DNA from: Tubulanus polymorphus
Lineage: Eukaryota > Nemertea > Palaeonemertea > Tubulaniformes > Tubulanidae
Direction: 5' to 3'
NCBI RefSeq assembly: GCF_964204645.1
Contig: NC_134025.1
Location: 27,868,001 to 27,932,000 of the forward strand
DNA: 64,000 nt
Below, one piece after another: positions 26,588 to 39,031 of the stretch (position 1 is its first letter; every line of letters begins with the position of its first letter). The notes under the pieces were generated by a model, which was not told the DNA's origin, ran no database searches, and worked only from the letters and a program-made list of their open reading frames with translations. Position numbers and translations under genes: made by a program.

Positions 26588-28914
26588 TCACGTGACAATA
26601 TCATCACTGTAATTTGGTCCACTTCTTGTATTAGATTGTAAAACCCTCTCGTCAATAATCTCAGGCAAATCTTCTGCGAGACCCCATTTTACGGCGTTAA
26701 ATGCTAAAATTGAAAATGAAAAATATTTTTGAGATAATCAGGACGGACGGGAAAAACAAGGCAAAAACAATTCAATCATTACAATACCTTCTGGTGACTC
26801 TGCTTTTTGAGAATTCAATTCTGTGACTGGTTCTAATTGTAAACTACGTATGCTAAAGTTTTTATGTAAGGAAGCTGATGATGATGGAGGAGTTGGTGTG
26901 CCCCATCCTAACTGTAATGATGGGGTTGAAACATTTTCTTTTGATCCAGACTCTTCTTCTTCAACTAAAGGTGCCGTTTGGTTACGTCGAATCCTTCGTT
27001 TTTTCCTTTTACGCTTTTTCTTGTCGTTTTCCATCTCTGTAAAAAAAAAAATAAATCCTCATAGAGAAAGCACGTTGTCAAAGTCTGAATACGAGATATT
27101 TCATTACGAGCATTTACCTGTTCCTCCATCGAGTGGTATCAAACGTCTCGGAGGAGGAATACTGGATGATAGAATTCCTCCGGATAAACTCAGATCTCCA
27201 TCGGATTCTTCATCTATAAATTCGCTACTGCGCGATTTTATCGGAGAAGTAGGAATCGGTGATCCAGTCCTTGGAGGAGGTTTTATCGTTTTGTTTGTAT
27301 AAGTACTGATAACGTCCTCATCAAATTCTTCAACATCTTCGACGTTATTCGAGTTATTTGAATCGTCTGATTGTTTAGTTTTTCTAGGTGATATTGGTGG
27401 CATTACAGCGTTTGAGGACGGTATATCATGAGCAGTATCAGAATTATCTTCAGCAGCTTCGAGTTGAGCTTGTTGTAATTTCGCCGCTTTTCTCGCTTTT
27501 TTCTCCTCTTCTTCCTAAACAAAGAACACAATCTAACTGATTACCTGCAGTATTACGATAGTTAAAAACAGGAACAAAATATTTAAACTGATTAGGCAAT
27601 TATTCAGTTTAACCAGGGAAGGATTAACTGAGGTTGCCTGTAGTAACTTAACAGTATTTCAATGATCATTCACCTTCTTAGTCAATTCTTCAACATCAAG
27701 CGGTTTAAATGGATTTTCAGTGATTTCTGTTTCGACTCCTCCATTAGCTGCCAGTTCTTCTTCTTCTTTTCTTTCCCTGAAATACACATCATACGCAGCG
27801 AGTAAAGCAGTGTTTGCGATGAAAACGTATCCTCCTGATTATCAGTTTAACTGGATTATCGATATATTCTCAACTCAATTCTTACCTTTCTTCCTGGATT
27901 TTGCGAAATCTTTCTGAACGCAATTTTCTTTCTCCTTCTTCGACCTTTCTCTGCGTTTCCATATCCTTTTCAACTCGTGAGTTCAAATTCTCAAAATCTC
28001 CATCGATTGTTTCCAGCAACCACAAAAACCCTGATTGTATCGCTTTGTCTAGTTTCTTCCCTTGACCCTTGATCGCAGCGCAGGTTTCCTTTTTTAAGAT
28101 ATGAATTAGTATGTCATACAAATTAATACATCCACGTTTGAATTCCATGATTGTTACTCACAATTCGACAGGGACATTTATTAACATTGACTAATTCTTC
28201 TAAACTAATAGCTTCTATGATGTCAATTTCATCCATGGCTCCTTCCATATCTTGTTTATTAGCCAATCTACAGAACAAAATAATTCAATTATTGCTTGAT
28301 ATTTCCGATTATCTAAATCAATAAGAAAACATAGCTCCCATCATACTTACACTAGAAGTGGTTTGCCAGCAATTCTGGCATTTTCCAGTAGATTGAGGAG
28401 AACAAATTTCGCTTCAGCGAAGCGCTCTCTTTCAGTTGAATCCAACACGTAAACTATGCCATAAACTTCGGCAAAATAATTCTTCCAAATATCACGAATA
28501 CCCTTTCCCCCACCGAGGTCGTACATAGTGATGTCAAACCTTCCAAACTTAAATTCCATAGCGTTGAAACCAATAGTTGGAGCCAAGGTGTCCAACGGAT
28601 CTGAAATGAAAAATTCATATCGTATAGGCCTACGCACATGTTAGACTGATTTCAAGAATCATTTTATCATTGAATTATTTACCTCCTTTCAAGCCTAATG
28701 CAGTCACTGTTTTCCCTGCATTATCCAGGCCAAAAATAGCGAGTGTCAGTTTTCTAGAAAAGAACATGAGAATGCCTGTTGATAGTGAATATGGGGTAGG
28801 CCTAGTTCAGACAGATAGAAGAGCATACCTAGAAGGTAGTTTTTTTCTCCGCATCCAAGCCATACAACCACCCATGGTTGCAAATGATGAAGTATCCAAA
28901 CGAATCTTGCTCAT
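26588..28914 (-). CDS. ARL13B: ARL13B ciliary ARF-like GTPase
   Basis: Nine exons, complement(26588..26703, 26788..27036, 27118..27514, 27674..27776, 27886..28088, 28162..28267, 28351..28600, 28683..28753, 28829..28914), 526 residues. The N-terminal GTPase has P-loop GLDNAGKT (37-44). Its G3 motif is DLGGGK, with Gly where other ARFs have the catalytic Gln, as is characteristic of ARL13B. The G4 motif is [22 protein letters not shown] and [16 protein letters not shown] match the family. A charged coiled coil ([20 protein letters not shown]) and a disordered Pro/acidic tail follow. An in-frame second Met (28875) would give MGGCMAW. That form places a Cys near the N-terminus, where ARL13B is palmitoylated, and may be the true start. 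One acceptor (after 28088) has a poor pyrimidine tract. Role: cilium membrane, GEF for ARL3. Confidence 0.93.
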
Positions 28915-30036
28915 AGGGCTGAGTGTACAGATATACAAACACCCGTTACCTAGCTTTAGACAGTAAGTAGATAGTAGTAGTGTAGAAAGACTAGATACAC
29001 ACTAACTAACTGTAAAATAACAAGTGAGGAAGAAAGGTCAATCAAATATACGTGTGCTTAAATTCTTGACTATATTTTCAGGGTAAGGGTAGCTGACGTA
29101 GTTATAGTAGTAGTAGTCGACGAAAATTGATTGATTGGTTTTTACTCTCCTCATTTTGACATTAATGTAGGCAGATCAAGGAAGAGACTCAATCATAAAA
29201 AAGTGACAGTTAAAGAAGCTAGATTGTAATCTAATTATCGAACAAATACCTGAAGACTGGAAAATCATGAATTAAGTAAATATTTACGTTGAAATTAGTT
29301 TGTTGTTGGTCGTTAGTAACCACCACTCATTTCCGTTTGAGCTCCACAATTTGGCAAAGAACAAAATACGAAATTGGATTTAGAACTGGATTAACGATTT
29401 GCCCTTAGATGGCGACACCTCCTGGCGAGTGATTATGATTTTGACAGTTCTAATAAATAAACAAATGTGAGCCATCAATTGCTAATTTTTCATTCGATTC
29501 GTAAAACATTTGTGTTCTGAGTTGATGAGTCACAAACGAAGCTGGAAATCATATTGTTATGCTGAAGTTTATTAATTGTAAGTTAAATCTATGTGGTTAA
29601 ATCCACAAATCTTAATCGGTGACAAATTATTGTATAGCGATTTGTCAATCAATCAATAATGTTGAATTTCAATATCTAATATTTGTATTATAGATCATCT
29701 ATTGAAAAATGTCTAATTATGTCAGGTAACTTGTTGTAACAATGTTTATAGGCTCCTTTGCGCTATGGAATTTTATTTTCATCATGCTTCGCAAATCTTA
29801 TTTGATGTTATTTTTAGTTCCCTTCCTCTCTGTCATTGACATTGATCTGTTTAGCACCAATTACCTATTTTTCAGTGATTGTCATTATAATGTCCAATCT
29901 GACACGATGAGTAGCGATCTACACTGTTTCTGTCTTTTTGTTGGAAAATCCTTTTTAATCTATTCTGTTGTAGTGGTTTTTTTTATACATGATAATGAGG
30001 TTTAGAATGAAATGTTGCTATCACTTCTACAGGCGA
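28915..30036. promoter_or_regulatory. Head-to-head spacer between ARL13B and GAS2
   Basis: About 1.1 kb between divergent start codons. An acceptor (CTACAG, 30029-30032) just before the GAS2 ATG shows that GAS2 has a non-coding first exon in this interval or beyond. No core promoter motif was identified. Confidence 0.35.
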
Positions 30037-31369
30037 ATGTCATTTGCCTTTGAAAAGTCAGCCATGGCGAATAATCGACCGGATGGTGATGGAGAAAACC
30101 GCCGTCATTCAGTAGCTGAAGGAGCTACAGAAGATATAGAACCAATTGAACTTGATTATTTAGCTCAGCAAGAAGAAGTGCGACTGCTACCTCTCAAAGA
30201 GGACCTTGCTGAATGGCTAAATAAAGTTTTAGGTTTGTTTCGAAAGTCATTGCATTCAGTTTTTTCAAATTGATATTCTGGTGTCGGTTATGAAGATATT
30301 ACTGTTTTTTTTCTGATATTTCAGGAGTGGAGATAAGCGCGGAAACATTTATGAATGTTTTAGATAATGGAGTTAATGTATGCCAGCTCGCGGAATTAGT
30401 TCACAATAAAGCTTTAGAATGGAAAGCATCAAATAAGACCTCCGAGGTATCTATCACAATTCAATGCAAAACCCTTTAAGATAAACTCTCTTACAAAAGC
30501 TATGCGATCAAATTGTTCAGTAATTCTTTTTCTAGATTCTTCCGAAAGTCAAAAAGCCTCGATATAAAAGCAATGCAAAGTCAGAGTCATGGTTTGCTCG
30601 GGATAATACAGCAAATTTTGTTCGATGGTGCCGGGAATATGGTATTAAAGAAGAATGCCTGTTTGAATCTGATGGATTAGGTATTTATGATCTTTTAGAT
30701 TCTAAGCATTTGGAATTCGGAAATCAAATAACGATGTCTTTGTTTCAGTAATGCATCGACAGACACGAACTGTTGTACTGTGTTTGTTAGAGTTAGCTAG
30801 ACTTGCCGCGAAATTTGGAATTGAGCCTCCTAATTTGATCAAATTGGAAACCGAAATCGAACGCGAGGAAAAAGCAATTCAAGAAAACAGACCAATAAGT
30901 GCAAAACCACCTAGTTCTGCTGTGAAGAGGGCTAGACCTGCTAATCTAGATGTTGAGGTATATTTACGGGTACTCGAGATATTTTTTTCATGCGTTGACC
31001 TTTTACACAATCTATCGATGATGAATTTCAGGTGAAACGACTAGCGAATACTTGTCGTTGTAAAACACGTTTCCCTGTTCATCGTCTATCTGAAGGAAGA
31101 TATAATATCGGCGGAAAGATCGTTTTTATCAGAGTAAGTCTTCCTATAACCCTTAAAATTTTGCAAATAAATAGATATGTTACTTATCAGTTGCTGCGTA
31201 ACGTTACTTTCAGATGTTGAAAGGGAAACATTTAATGGTACGCGTTGGTGGAGGTTGGGATACGTTCGATCATTACCTGCAGAGACATGATCCATGTAAG
31301 ATAAAAGAATTTCAAACTGGGCCGGATCAGAAGTTCCTATACATCAACAGCAAATACAAAGTTTCGTAA
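30037..31369 (+). CDS. GAS2: GAS2-family actin/microtubule crosslinker
   Basis: Six exons, 30037..30232, 30325..30446, 30536..30680, 30749..30957, 31032..31133 and 31214..31369, 309 residues, near the size of vertebrate GAS2. A calponin-homology domain spans about 45-180 ([70 protein letters not shown]). A Pro/Lys linker leads to the GAR domain, about 220-290 ([56 protein letters not shown]). It should bind actin through CH and microtubules through GAR. A single CH plus GAR with no long tail favours GAS2 over the GAS2-like spectraplakin relatives. A second ATG lies at 30064. Confidence 0.93.
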
Positions 31370-32800
31370 GCTGATCAATGAATGACAATACATGTACACA
31401 CATAAATTACCACGCAAGGTGAATGTGTAAGATATAAAAACTTGATGGTACACAGAATAACGAAAGGATGGAAAATATTTTGTCTGTTCAGCCTAAACTC
31501 TACTGCTATAAATGGGCATCGAATCTGCGAAATGTAATCATAGCATGCGAAGCTTACTTTATCTCATTCTTTGCTATAAATAACAGAAATTTGGTCCTTA
31601 AGTAAACATTCGTACTTAACACATTCACATCCCAATCCCTATTTGCATTCCACCAAACAGCATATCACTTACGAGTTAAATCTCTGTTTAAGACTAGATA
31701 AAATTAATATCCGTAGAAAATTAGTTTCTACCTCAGGGATTGATCAGTTTTTATGTAGCGTAAAGTTTGTGTGTTTTAGAATGTGGGATGTCTCGCTATT
31801 CAATACTTTGCTGAAGTAAATGTGCTTTCACTAGGAATTTTATTTCTCTAGGCTTATATGCCATAGTGGAGTAAAGAATATTTTAACGACAGAGGAGGGC
31901 TTTGAATATTGATAAATTCACATCAATTAAGTATAAACCATTTTCGAACCTCGCCCCATCAAGAAATAGAGCAGCTAGATATAATGTTATATATTTTAAA
32001 TATCTTGTTTTGAAAATATTTATATGGATTTGCTCAAACCAATATTGTATTTGAACAACGGTCTAAATTTTTAGTAATACAACTTTTAAGATTATTATAT
32101 TGTTTTAGTTCAGTACATATCAACGCATTCCCACCTATATTTGTTTTTGCTCATTTTAGACTTATGGATAATAGAGATCATGAGGTATTGTGTTATGTTT
32201 GAATTGATCTCGAATATTTGTGCCTGTGATTCTTTGTTAAATCTGCGTGTATAAAATACTTGCATAAAACAATAAATTTTAGCATTTCTAATTAACAGTC
32301 ATTACTCTTGTGATATAAATAAACTATCATCATTTCTATATGTTTACATCAGAGGAAATGGAAGTATACTGATGTCATCAGACTTGGGGTAAACCAAGAT
32401 GTTTTTGTGTAAGAGCCTGTCTTATTACACCAATTTATGAGACCTACAGGTTTGACTGTTGTGAAATTATCACAGATCAGACAAACAAGATATATATTTG
32501 ATATATAATAGTTTGTCTTTATTTTAAGCTAATCTATATACATATTAAAGTGAAATTTAGATAATTAACAAGATACAGATAGCACTATAAAACTGAAACG
32601 GTCCTATAGTAGCTAGCCCAGTAAATTAATATTGCCTGTCATGCTACGGTTATTTTTAGATATATGATGTGACATAAATTGCTAGTGGCACAATTCGATT
32701 AAAATTGTTTTAAGTAAGAAAGCCAATAATCAGAATTACCAATTATTCAATTATCAAATTCAGAAAAACCATTGAAACATATGAAGAACTTAATCATTTG
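31370..32800. other. GAS2 3' UTR and tail-to-tail junction
   Basis: AT-rich, no exon seen. A plus-strand AATAAA lies at 32271-32276. The final few hundred bases are probably the 3' UTR of the convergent M18BP1-like gene. Confidence 0.45.
32271..32276 (+). terminator. Candidate GAS2 poly(A) signal
   Basis: AATAAA about 0.9 kb after the GAS2 stop. Confidence 0.4.
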
Positions 32801-35800
32801 CTAATGATTTAAATTCCCATCTTCATTTTCATAATCCGACCAGTAATAATCCTTCTCCTCATTAGAATCTTCATCCTCATCATCATCATCTTGTTCGGTT
32901 ACAGTAAACAATGCTTTACTCGGTTCCGGTAAGTTAACCACATTGGCATACTGATTTCTACGCGCTGGTGTCTGAAATCAATCACCACATATCTACAAGT
33001 CAGTACATCGAATGAATAAGTACGTACTGACATCCTAATTCATTTTCAATTCGTACTTACTTTACTCTTATCAGATATTTTGTTATGTCGATTCGTCTTT
33101 CTTTCCTTGAGAACTTTGTGAACGTATTCTTCAGCCCACTCCCGGCTAACATTCAGTAAACCAGGACTGTGAAACGCTGGTGTTTTTCGTTCCGAGACCG
33201 GGATGAATTTCAGAGCAGGAACAAATGGGGTTCTCTCAACCGTCGGCAATACAGGACTATCGTTATCATCTACTAAACCACTTGTCTAATCAACAAAATA
33301 ACAAAACATAAAAATACTTATAAACTCAACGCTAACTTTGGAACGCAAATCTATGTATGTTTCAAATATCACTATCCTACTATACAGTTACATACCTTAT
33401 ATGTATTGAGAAGACTCTTCAGAGGCGTTGAATCAAAGAAATCATCTTGATAATCTTCATCTTCTTTCTCAAGAAATTCTCGTAATTGTCGTTTCCGCTT
33501 CAATGTACCGCGACCACCCAGTCGCTTTTTGGTGGTCGATTTATCACTGCCTAAATATTGACTTTATATTAATATGCCATTAATTCGTCTTTGTATTTCA
33601 CATTCACAGGATTGGGATATTAAGATCTTACCCGTAGTAGTGACCCTTTTCACTGGTGGTTTTTTCTTCGCGTGACACATATTAGGGATGTCTTTAAAAT
33701 GGAATTGCACACATTCATCGGGAGATTTAGTGGCCACGTTCTCAGCCACGTCTTCCCAAAAACTTTGACCCGGAGCTACAGTAGTAATGGCCCTAAAAAT
33801 AACTCATAATAAGACTAATAGAATTGAAGATGGGAGATATTACAACACTGAACTGCCATCGCTTACTTGTGAAGTCGCTCGATTTCATCCTGCTTCCATG
33901 TTACAACTGAACCACCAGGAGATTTCTTTAACAATAATTTAATATGTACAAAAAATAATCTGCTTAAAAATTCTGATAATTTTCTATTGTGAGACTAATA
34001 CCTACTAGTAATACTGGTTCTTTGGATTGATCTGTTTTTCTACCGTTTTTGCTCTTTTCATTGCCTTTACTCCGGTGACCATCTTGTCCATCTGCTACAT
34101 TGCTATCATTGAAATTTCCCAATGGTTTCTTCCACTGCTTATTCGACAAATCTTTCTTGCTAGATTTTTCAGCCGCTATTCTAGACACGCGCTCTGAATC
34201 TTTATCAATAGTTGTTGTTGACGAGGAAATACTAACGACAGATTCTAGATGTTTTAAACATCCCGGAAATGATTTATCTGATAACCGTATCTTTTTTCTA
34301 GCGGGCAACGTTGAGTCTTTATGCAGGTCAGTTGTTTTAGAATTCCCAATAAGATTACTGTCCTCTGATCTACTACTGTCGTCAATCAACTTTTCAGGAT
34401 TTTTTCCATTGCTCGAAATATTCTTTCTTTTTTTCGTTTTTCGCACGGGAGACTTCTTTGGTTCTGAAGGTGGTTCATCATCTGATTCGGACGTGTTATT
34501 TGCAGACCTTTCCCCAGTTGAACTAATGGTATGATTTCTTTTTGAAGAACCAGAATTTCTATTTGATGTTTGTTTATTTGAAGATGGTCTTTGATGCATT
34601 TTTTTCGACTTTCTTCTTCCTTCAGTTACCTGGAAATTAATTAATTCAAATATAGTATAGGGTCACTACAGATCAGGATGTAACTAGTTCTAAAGCACTC
34701 AATTTAAAATTTTGAGGAAGCGTCTGCATCACTTTCAAATCTCAATAGAGATATGGTAGACTCCTAAATCATTACTGTTAATCTCGCTAAACCATTAATT
34801 CAGTTGTTTTGTAAGCAAATTTTTTGCTATACACTACCTTGGGAGTTTAAAAGGAGTTTTGGGCATTTTCCTCAAATAAAAAGAGTTTCAAGTACCTTCC
34901 GTCTTAAAGGAGTTTTAAAGGAATCAAGGAGTCATAGGGACTCTATAGTAGCAGTGAAGTATAAAATGAATATACAATGCATGGTATCATGCAACGAAAT
35001 GAACAGAAAATTACAATATCTCACCTCGGGAGAATCGCACGGAGAGGAGGAACTGACGATCCCAGAATTATTCAGAATTTGTACCGATAAAGTGCGAGGG
35101 TGGATGAAAACACGTTCTCCTTCCCAATAGTTTAATATAGGTTTCACAGCCCGACCTGATTTTGTCTTGGGCAACAAACTATACTCAAATCCACCTACAA
35201 AAGATATTCAAAACTACTATTTCAGAATTCTGTCAATGCTGACAATTGATTTAACAGTTAAATAGTCATACCAGATTCTTTTCTTTGGGCAAAGCTCTCA
35301 TCTAGTGCTTTCTTTTGAGACTGAAGTGCTGACTTTTTTTTCTGCGGAACTGAAGAAACGTTGCTTTTCTTTTTTTCCCTAATATACAAAATACAAACTT
35401 TATCACGCTACAAGCGCAAAATGAATATAAAATAATGAAAACAACGTGCGAACCATGCTTTGCTTACTTTTTACTTTCTTCAGATTCAAAGTGTTTTGCT
35501 AACAAATTCTTCCAATTACTTGGAAAACCATTTTTGAATGAATTGACCGTTTCCGAAGAAAAACCTACAAAGGATTGTAAGTTTTTGAACAATCAATAAT
35601 AGAAATCTAAGAATCAATTTCTATACTTATTTATGTTTAAGGAAACTAACCATTTTTGATTGATAGAGTTCTGGATATTTTTCCATGAAGTTTATACAAA
35701 GATCCATTGCTTGTTTTAACCGTATTACTATCAATACGTGTTACTATATTCGTACTCTTCCAGTAGCTGTTCACCTGGCTTCAAAATATAGAACATGAAA

Positions 35801-38800
35801 TATCAGTTACGTGTATCTCCAAATACACGCACTATACAATAACAGGGTTCCTGCAGATGTTTTTATCCGAAATTCCCTGACATTTCCCTGATCCAAACCT
35901 CGAATTCCCTGATCTGACAGTCAAAATCAGGCTTGAATTTTAAGAAGCTACAAGCCTTTTAGAATTCACATCAAAAAAGCTCACAGGGTGGCCATCTTGT
36001 GTCATATCGACTATATTGTCCTTATGACAATCATACTTGACTATGTATGAAACATGAAAATTTAATTAATCAAAGCATCTTCACTATATCCCTAGAAAAT
36101 TTAAAAAATGTGCAAATAATGCTGATTTCAGCTGCTAGTCGGACATCTTGACTAAGATTTAAGGTTCAAGACCAAGAATCTTCAATCTCAGAATTCCCTG
36201 ATTTCCCTGCAGGGATTTGAAATCCTTAATTCTCTAAAATACGAAAAATGTATACGGGTACACTGTTTAATACCTATTTGTTTGCAGCAAAATACCTTCA
36301 ACCATAATCGCTTTCATGTTAGGAATAGGACGAATATACCAATCTTTCAGCGTGCGCTCCTTCATCGTTTCTGTAAATAGATAAATTAATCATTGCTTTA
36401 GTATCACTTCATACAGATTCTTTCAATATTCGATAAAATTTGACTTCTTATTACCTTTCATCGCATTCTTCGAAGTCTCTCTCTTCTTCCGTTGAGTTTT
36501 TTTACGCTCCGACGACGAGTCCGGGATTCGGTATTCGATCTTTTTATCTCGACTACGAGTAGGCCTCGTTCTCATCGAATTCTCTAACGCGGTACTATCA
36601 TCGCAAACATGATCTTTCTGAGCGCCGTCGCTGGACGTATCGACCGACGTACTTTGAGAATCTTCTAAAATCTTTTTACTGCGACTTCGCGTTATTTTCG
36701 GTGAAACGAACAGATTTTCTGAACGCCGCGATTTTTTCGGTAACGGTAACGATGTCTCGATCGGGAATTTCTCTTCGCTTCTGTTTGTTTCGTTCGAATC
36801 GACGATAGATTCCGGTTCACGCATCGATTCCGATTGCGTATTGTTCCGATTCGAAGGAGACTTACTCGTATACGGCGTGTTCGCGCCGTGCACCGGATTC
36901 GGTCGACGGAAATAACTCGAATTACACATATCGCTATCGTACTGATTCAGCGTCGAATTCCTCATAGTCGATGAATGTATAGGATCGGGATAGATCGACG
37001 CATCGTACTGAGATAGATAACTCTGATCTAGGGAAGTCGATCGCGATATCGAGCGATGCGACGTGTGGAATGTAGAAGAATGCGCCGGTCGAGGCTGGGG
37101 ATGAATCGTGGAGTCGGGTCTAGGAAAATATAAACCGCAGCTCCGATTTAAAACCGGCCCCGTGCTCGGAGGAGACGCCCAACTTCGGTTATTTCGTCTA
37201 CTCGTCGAAACCGAGCTGATAAATGATGATTCATGAATCGATTCATCGTCTACTGTATCAGTATCTGAAACAAACATGTCATAATTTACATTCTATTCCA
37301 TCTTTTTACAATACCTCAGTCATAAGGTCCCGGGTCCTATTCTTTTCTGCCTCATCTGTTGTTTGATATCATTTTCTGAATTTAGCTTCACATACTTCTT
37401 AATTTGTAAGCCCAAGAGAATATTTTATATACTGATTTATGGCAATAAATCATTATTATCATTATTCATAAAAACTTTTTAATTCTGGAATGAAGTTTAC
37501 ATAATGATGAACCCACAATTTTGATAGAAATATTCAGTAATATAGATACAACCTTTGAAGTCCACACAATGATGAGTCTTTTTAGATTCAAATCATTTGA
37601 TTCAATAAACATTTGTGGAAATCTTTATGTCACTAGACCTCAAATCAAAGCTCTATGGTCATATTCATGATGAACTTGGCATGGAAAATGGTTATAGGTT
37701 TTGTTTAAATACAGGTTTTCAGTTTTCAGAACCAAAGGCAAATTTATCACTTCAAATATTTTGAAGTTATACCCTACCTTGGTGAACGTCGAGGAAATCT
37801 GATAATAGGCACTTTCTTGGAGAAATCTCAGAATTGGAATAATTTTCATCATCGATCGAAATTCTCTTAGCTTTAACGCTTAGATCCAATGCAGAACATT
37901 GATCAGTGTGAGTACTGTAATCCCACGATCTCACCTAAAAAGAAGAACATAATATTAGAGGCCTAGCTTACCCTTTCAGTGCTGACTAATTAATACCCGA
38001 GAGTATTGTATCGTAATTGCAACCAATAAGGCCAAATAAAAAAAATTAGTTGTTTATCGTCCCCGCCCGACCCTACGAAAAATACCCGACCCAATTTTTT
38101 TTTTTTTATTGTGTTCTATTTTGGTTCCAATCGAAAATATTTGCCATAGCTACCATTTCATGTCGATTGTAGGACAGTATAGCAGCAAACAAAACGATTT
38201 ATCGATCGACGAAGTGCCTTCGCTGAATAACAAATTGAAGTCAATATTCGGTTATGGAGCGTACACAGCGTGGATTTCCGGTTGTGGAGCATATTTCGAT
38301 CGATTTTAAAATCTAAGTTAATAAAGTTCTATGAATTGAATTGTATTTGTATCGCTTGTGGCGCCACACTTCCAGTCGATGGAAAACATGCTTTATTTTA
38401 TCAATCGTATATCATTTACAACACTCGATCTAAAATAAAAAAATAAAAATGAATACCTCCCGGCCGACCCAAGCTTTTTGAAAAAAAGGACGATAAACAA
38501 CTAATTTTTTTATTTGGCCTAACGGAGGCCGGTGTGGCCTATGTTGCCTCGTTCTTTCACGAGTCTTTTGCTAATGCTAGGTAACCAATATTCGTTTCAG
38601 GGGGATTTCCCGGCTATCAATCTTGTGTTTTTAATTATACGTTCTAGTGATTATACTTCATTCATATTGTTTGGCGTTCCAGAATTTTGCCCAGGCGCGA
38701 CTCAGACTAGGTCTATTTCAACCTGATTTGAGAGCATTCCGGGTGGCCTAGTAACTCCTGTGGTTAGTTTCACGATCGGATATTTTCACAAACCACATAC

Positions 38801-39031
38801 GTCATAAGGAGGATAGGATGACCATAGAGGATAGATGGAGCAGCTTCATACATACACAATAATAAGATTTTGCGTATTTAAGCTGTTCCAGATATTTACT
38901 AATTTGAAAACTTAAAAAATTCCTCCTTGCTGTTCAGTTTGTTATACCTTCGGGGTATGAGAATCTGTCCGAACAACCAAACATAGTGGATTTTCTGTAT
39001 CAGCACTGCTGTTACTGTAGTAGACGTCCAT
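32801..39031 (-). CDS. MIS18BP1: M18BP1/KNL2 centromere-licensing protein
   Basis: Fourteen exons, complement(32801..32971, 33061..33285, 33396..33550, 33632..33792, 33867..33925, 34006..34629, 35025..35194, 35272..35378, 35468..35564, 35651..35778, 36274..36370, 36455..37264, 37778..37934, 38948..39031), 1014 residues. A SANTA domain lies at about 354-425 (LKDWYIRPIPNMKAIMVEG; TNIVTRIDSNTVKTSNGSLY; KLHGKI). A CENP-C-like motif lies at about 505-521 (SGRAVKPILNYWEGERV). A SANT/Myb domain lies at about 766-815 (TWKQDEIERLHKAI; FWEDVAENVATKSPDECVQF). Most of the rest is Ser/Lys-rich and disordered, and the C-terminus is acidic. Family role: recruits the CENP-A deposition machinery to centromeres after mitosis. 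The acceptor at 33925 has an alternative 23 bp downstream, which would need a different donor. A transposon-derived repeat sits in the first coding intron. Confidence 0.88.
35850..36215. repeat. AATTCCCTGA-type interspersed repeat in an M18BP1 intron
   Basis: The word TTCCCTGA recurs several times near both ends (about 35871-35910 and 36190-36205), with CCTGCAG near each extremity. This suggests a small repeat element. Its boundaries are approximate and its class is unknown. Confidence 0.35.
38030..38519. mobile_element. Harbinger-type non-autonomous element (490 bp)
   Basis: Inverted termini starting GGCCAAATAAAAAAA and continuing to GTTTATCGTCC on both sides, about 32 bp with one length difference in the A run. 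TAA directly flanks both ends (38027-38029 and 38520-38522), the TWA duplication typical of PIF/Harbinger. It has no transposase. Inside is an exon-like block (about 38175-38310): an acceptor (TTGTAG), about 45 codons ending FGYGAYTAWISGCGAYFDRF, a stop, then AATAAA. It lies in the first coding intron of the M18BP1-like gene. Confidence 0.85.
38175..38310 (+). pseudogene. Exon-like fragment inside the Harbinger element
   Basis: After a TTGTAG acceptor an open frame runs to TAA. It is CpG-containing and codon-like, and a poly(A) signal lies close behind. It looks like the terminal exon of an unidentified host gene carried by the element. I recognise no family. Confidence 0.4.

Noticed and set aside
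26823-27302. 159-codon plus-strand open frame
   Set aside because: It is the reverse shadow of the ARL13B tail exons, which join in phase and match the family.
34100-34534. 144-codon plus-strand open frame
   Set aside because: Reverse shadow of the large Ser/Lys-rich exon of the M18BP1-like gene. The Ser/Phe/Leu-rich composition is the reverse complement of that exon.
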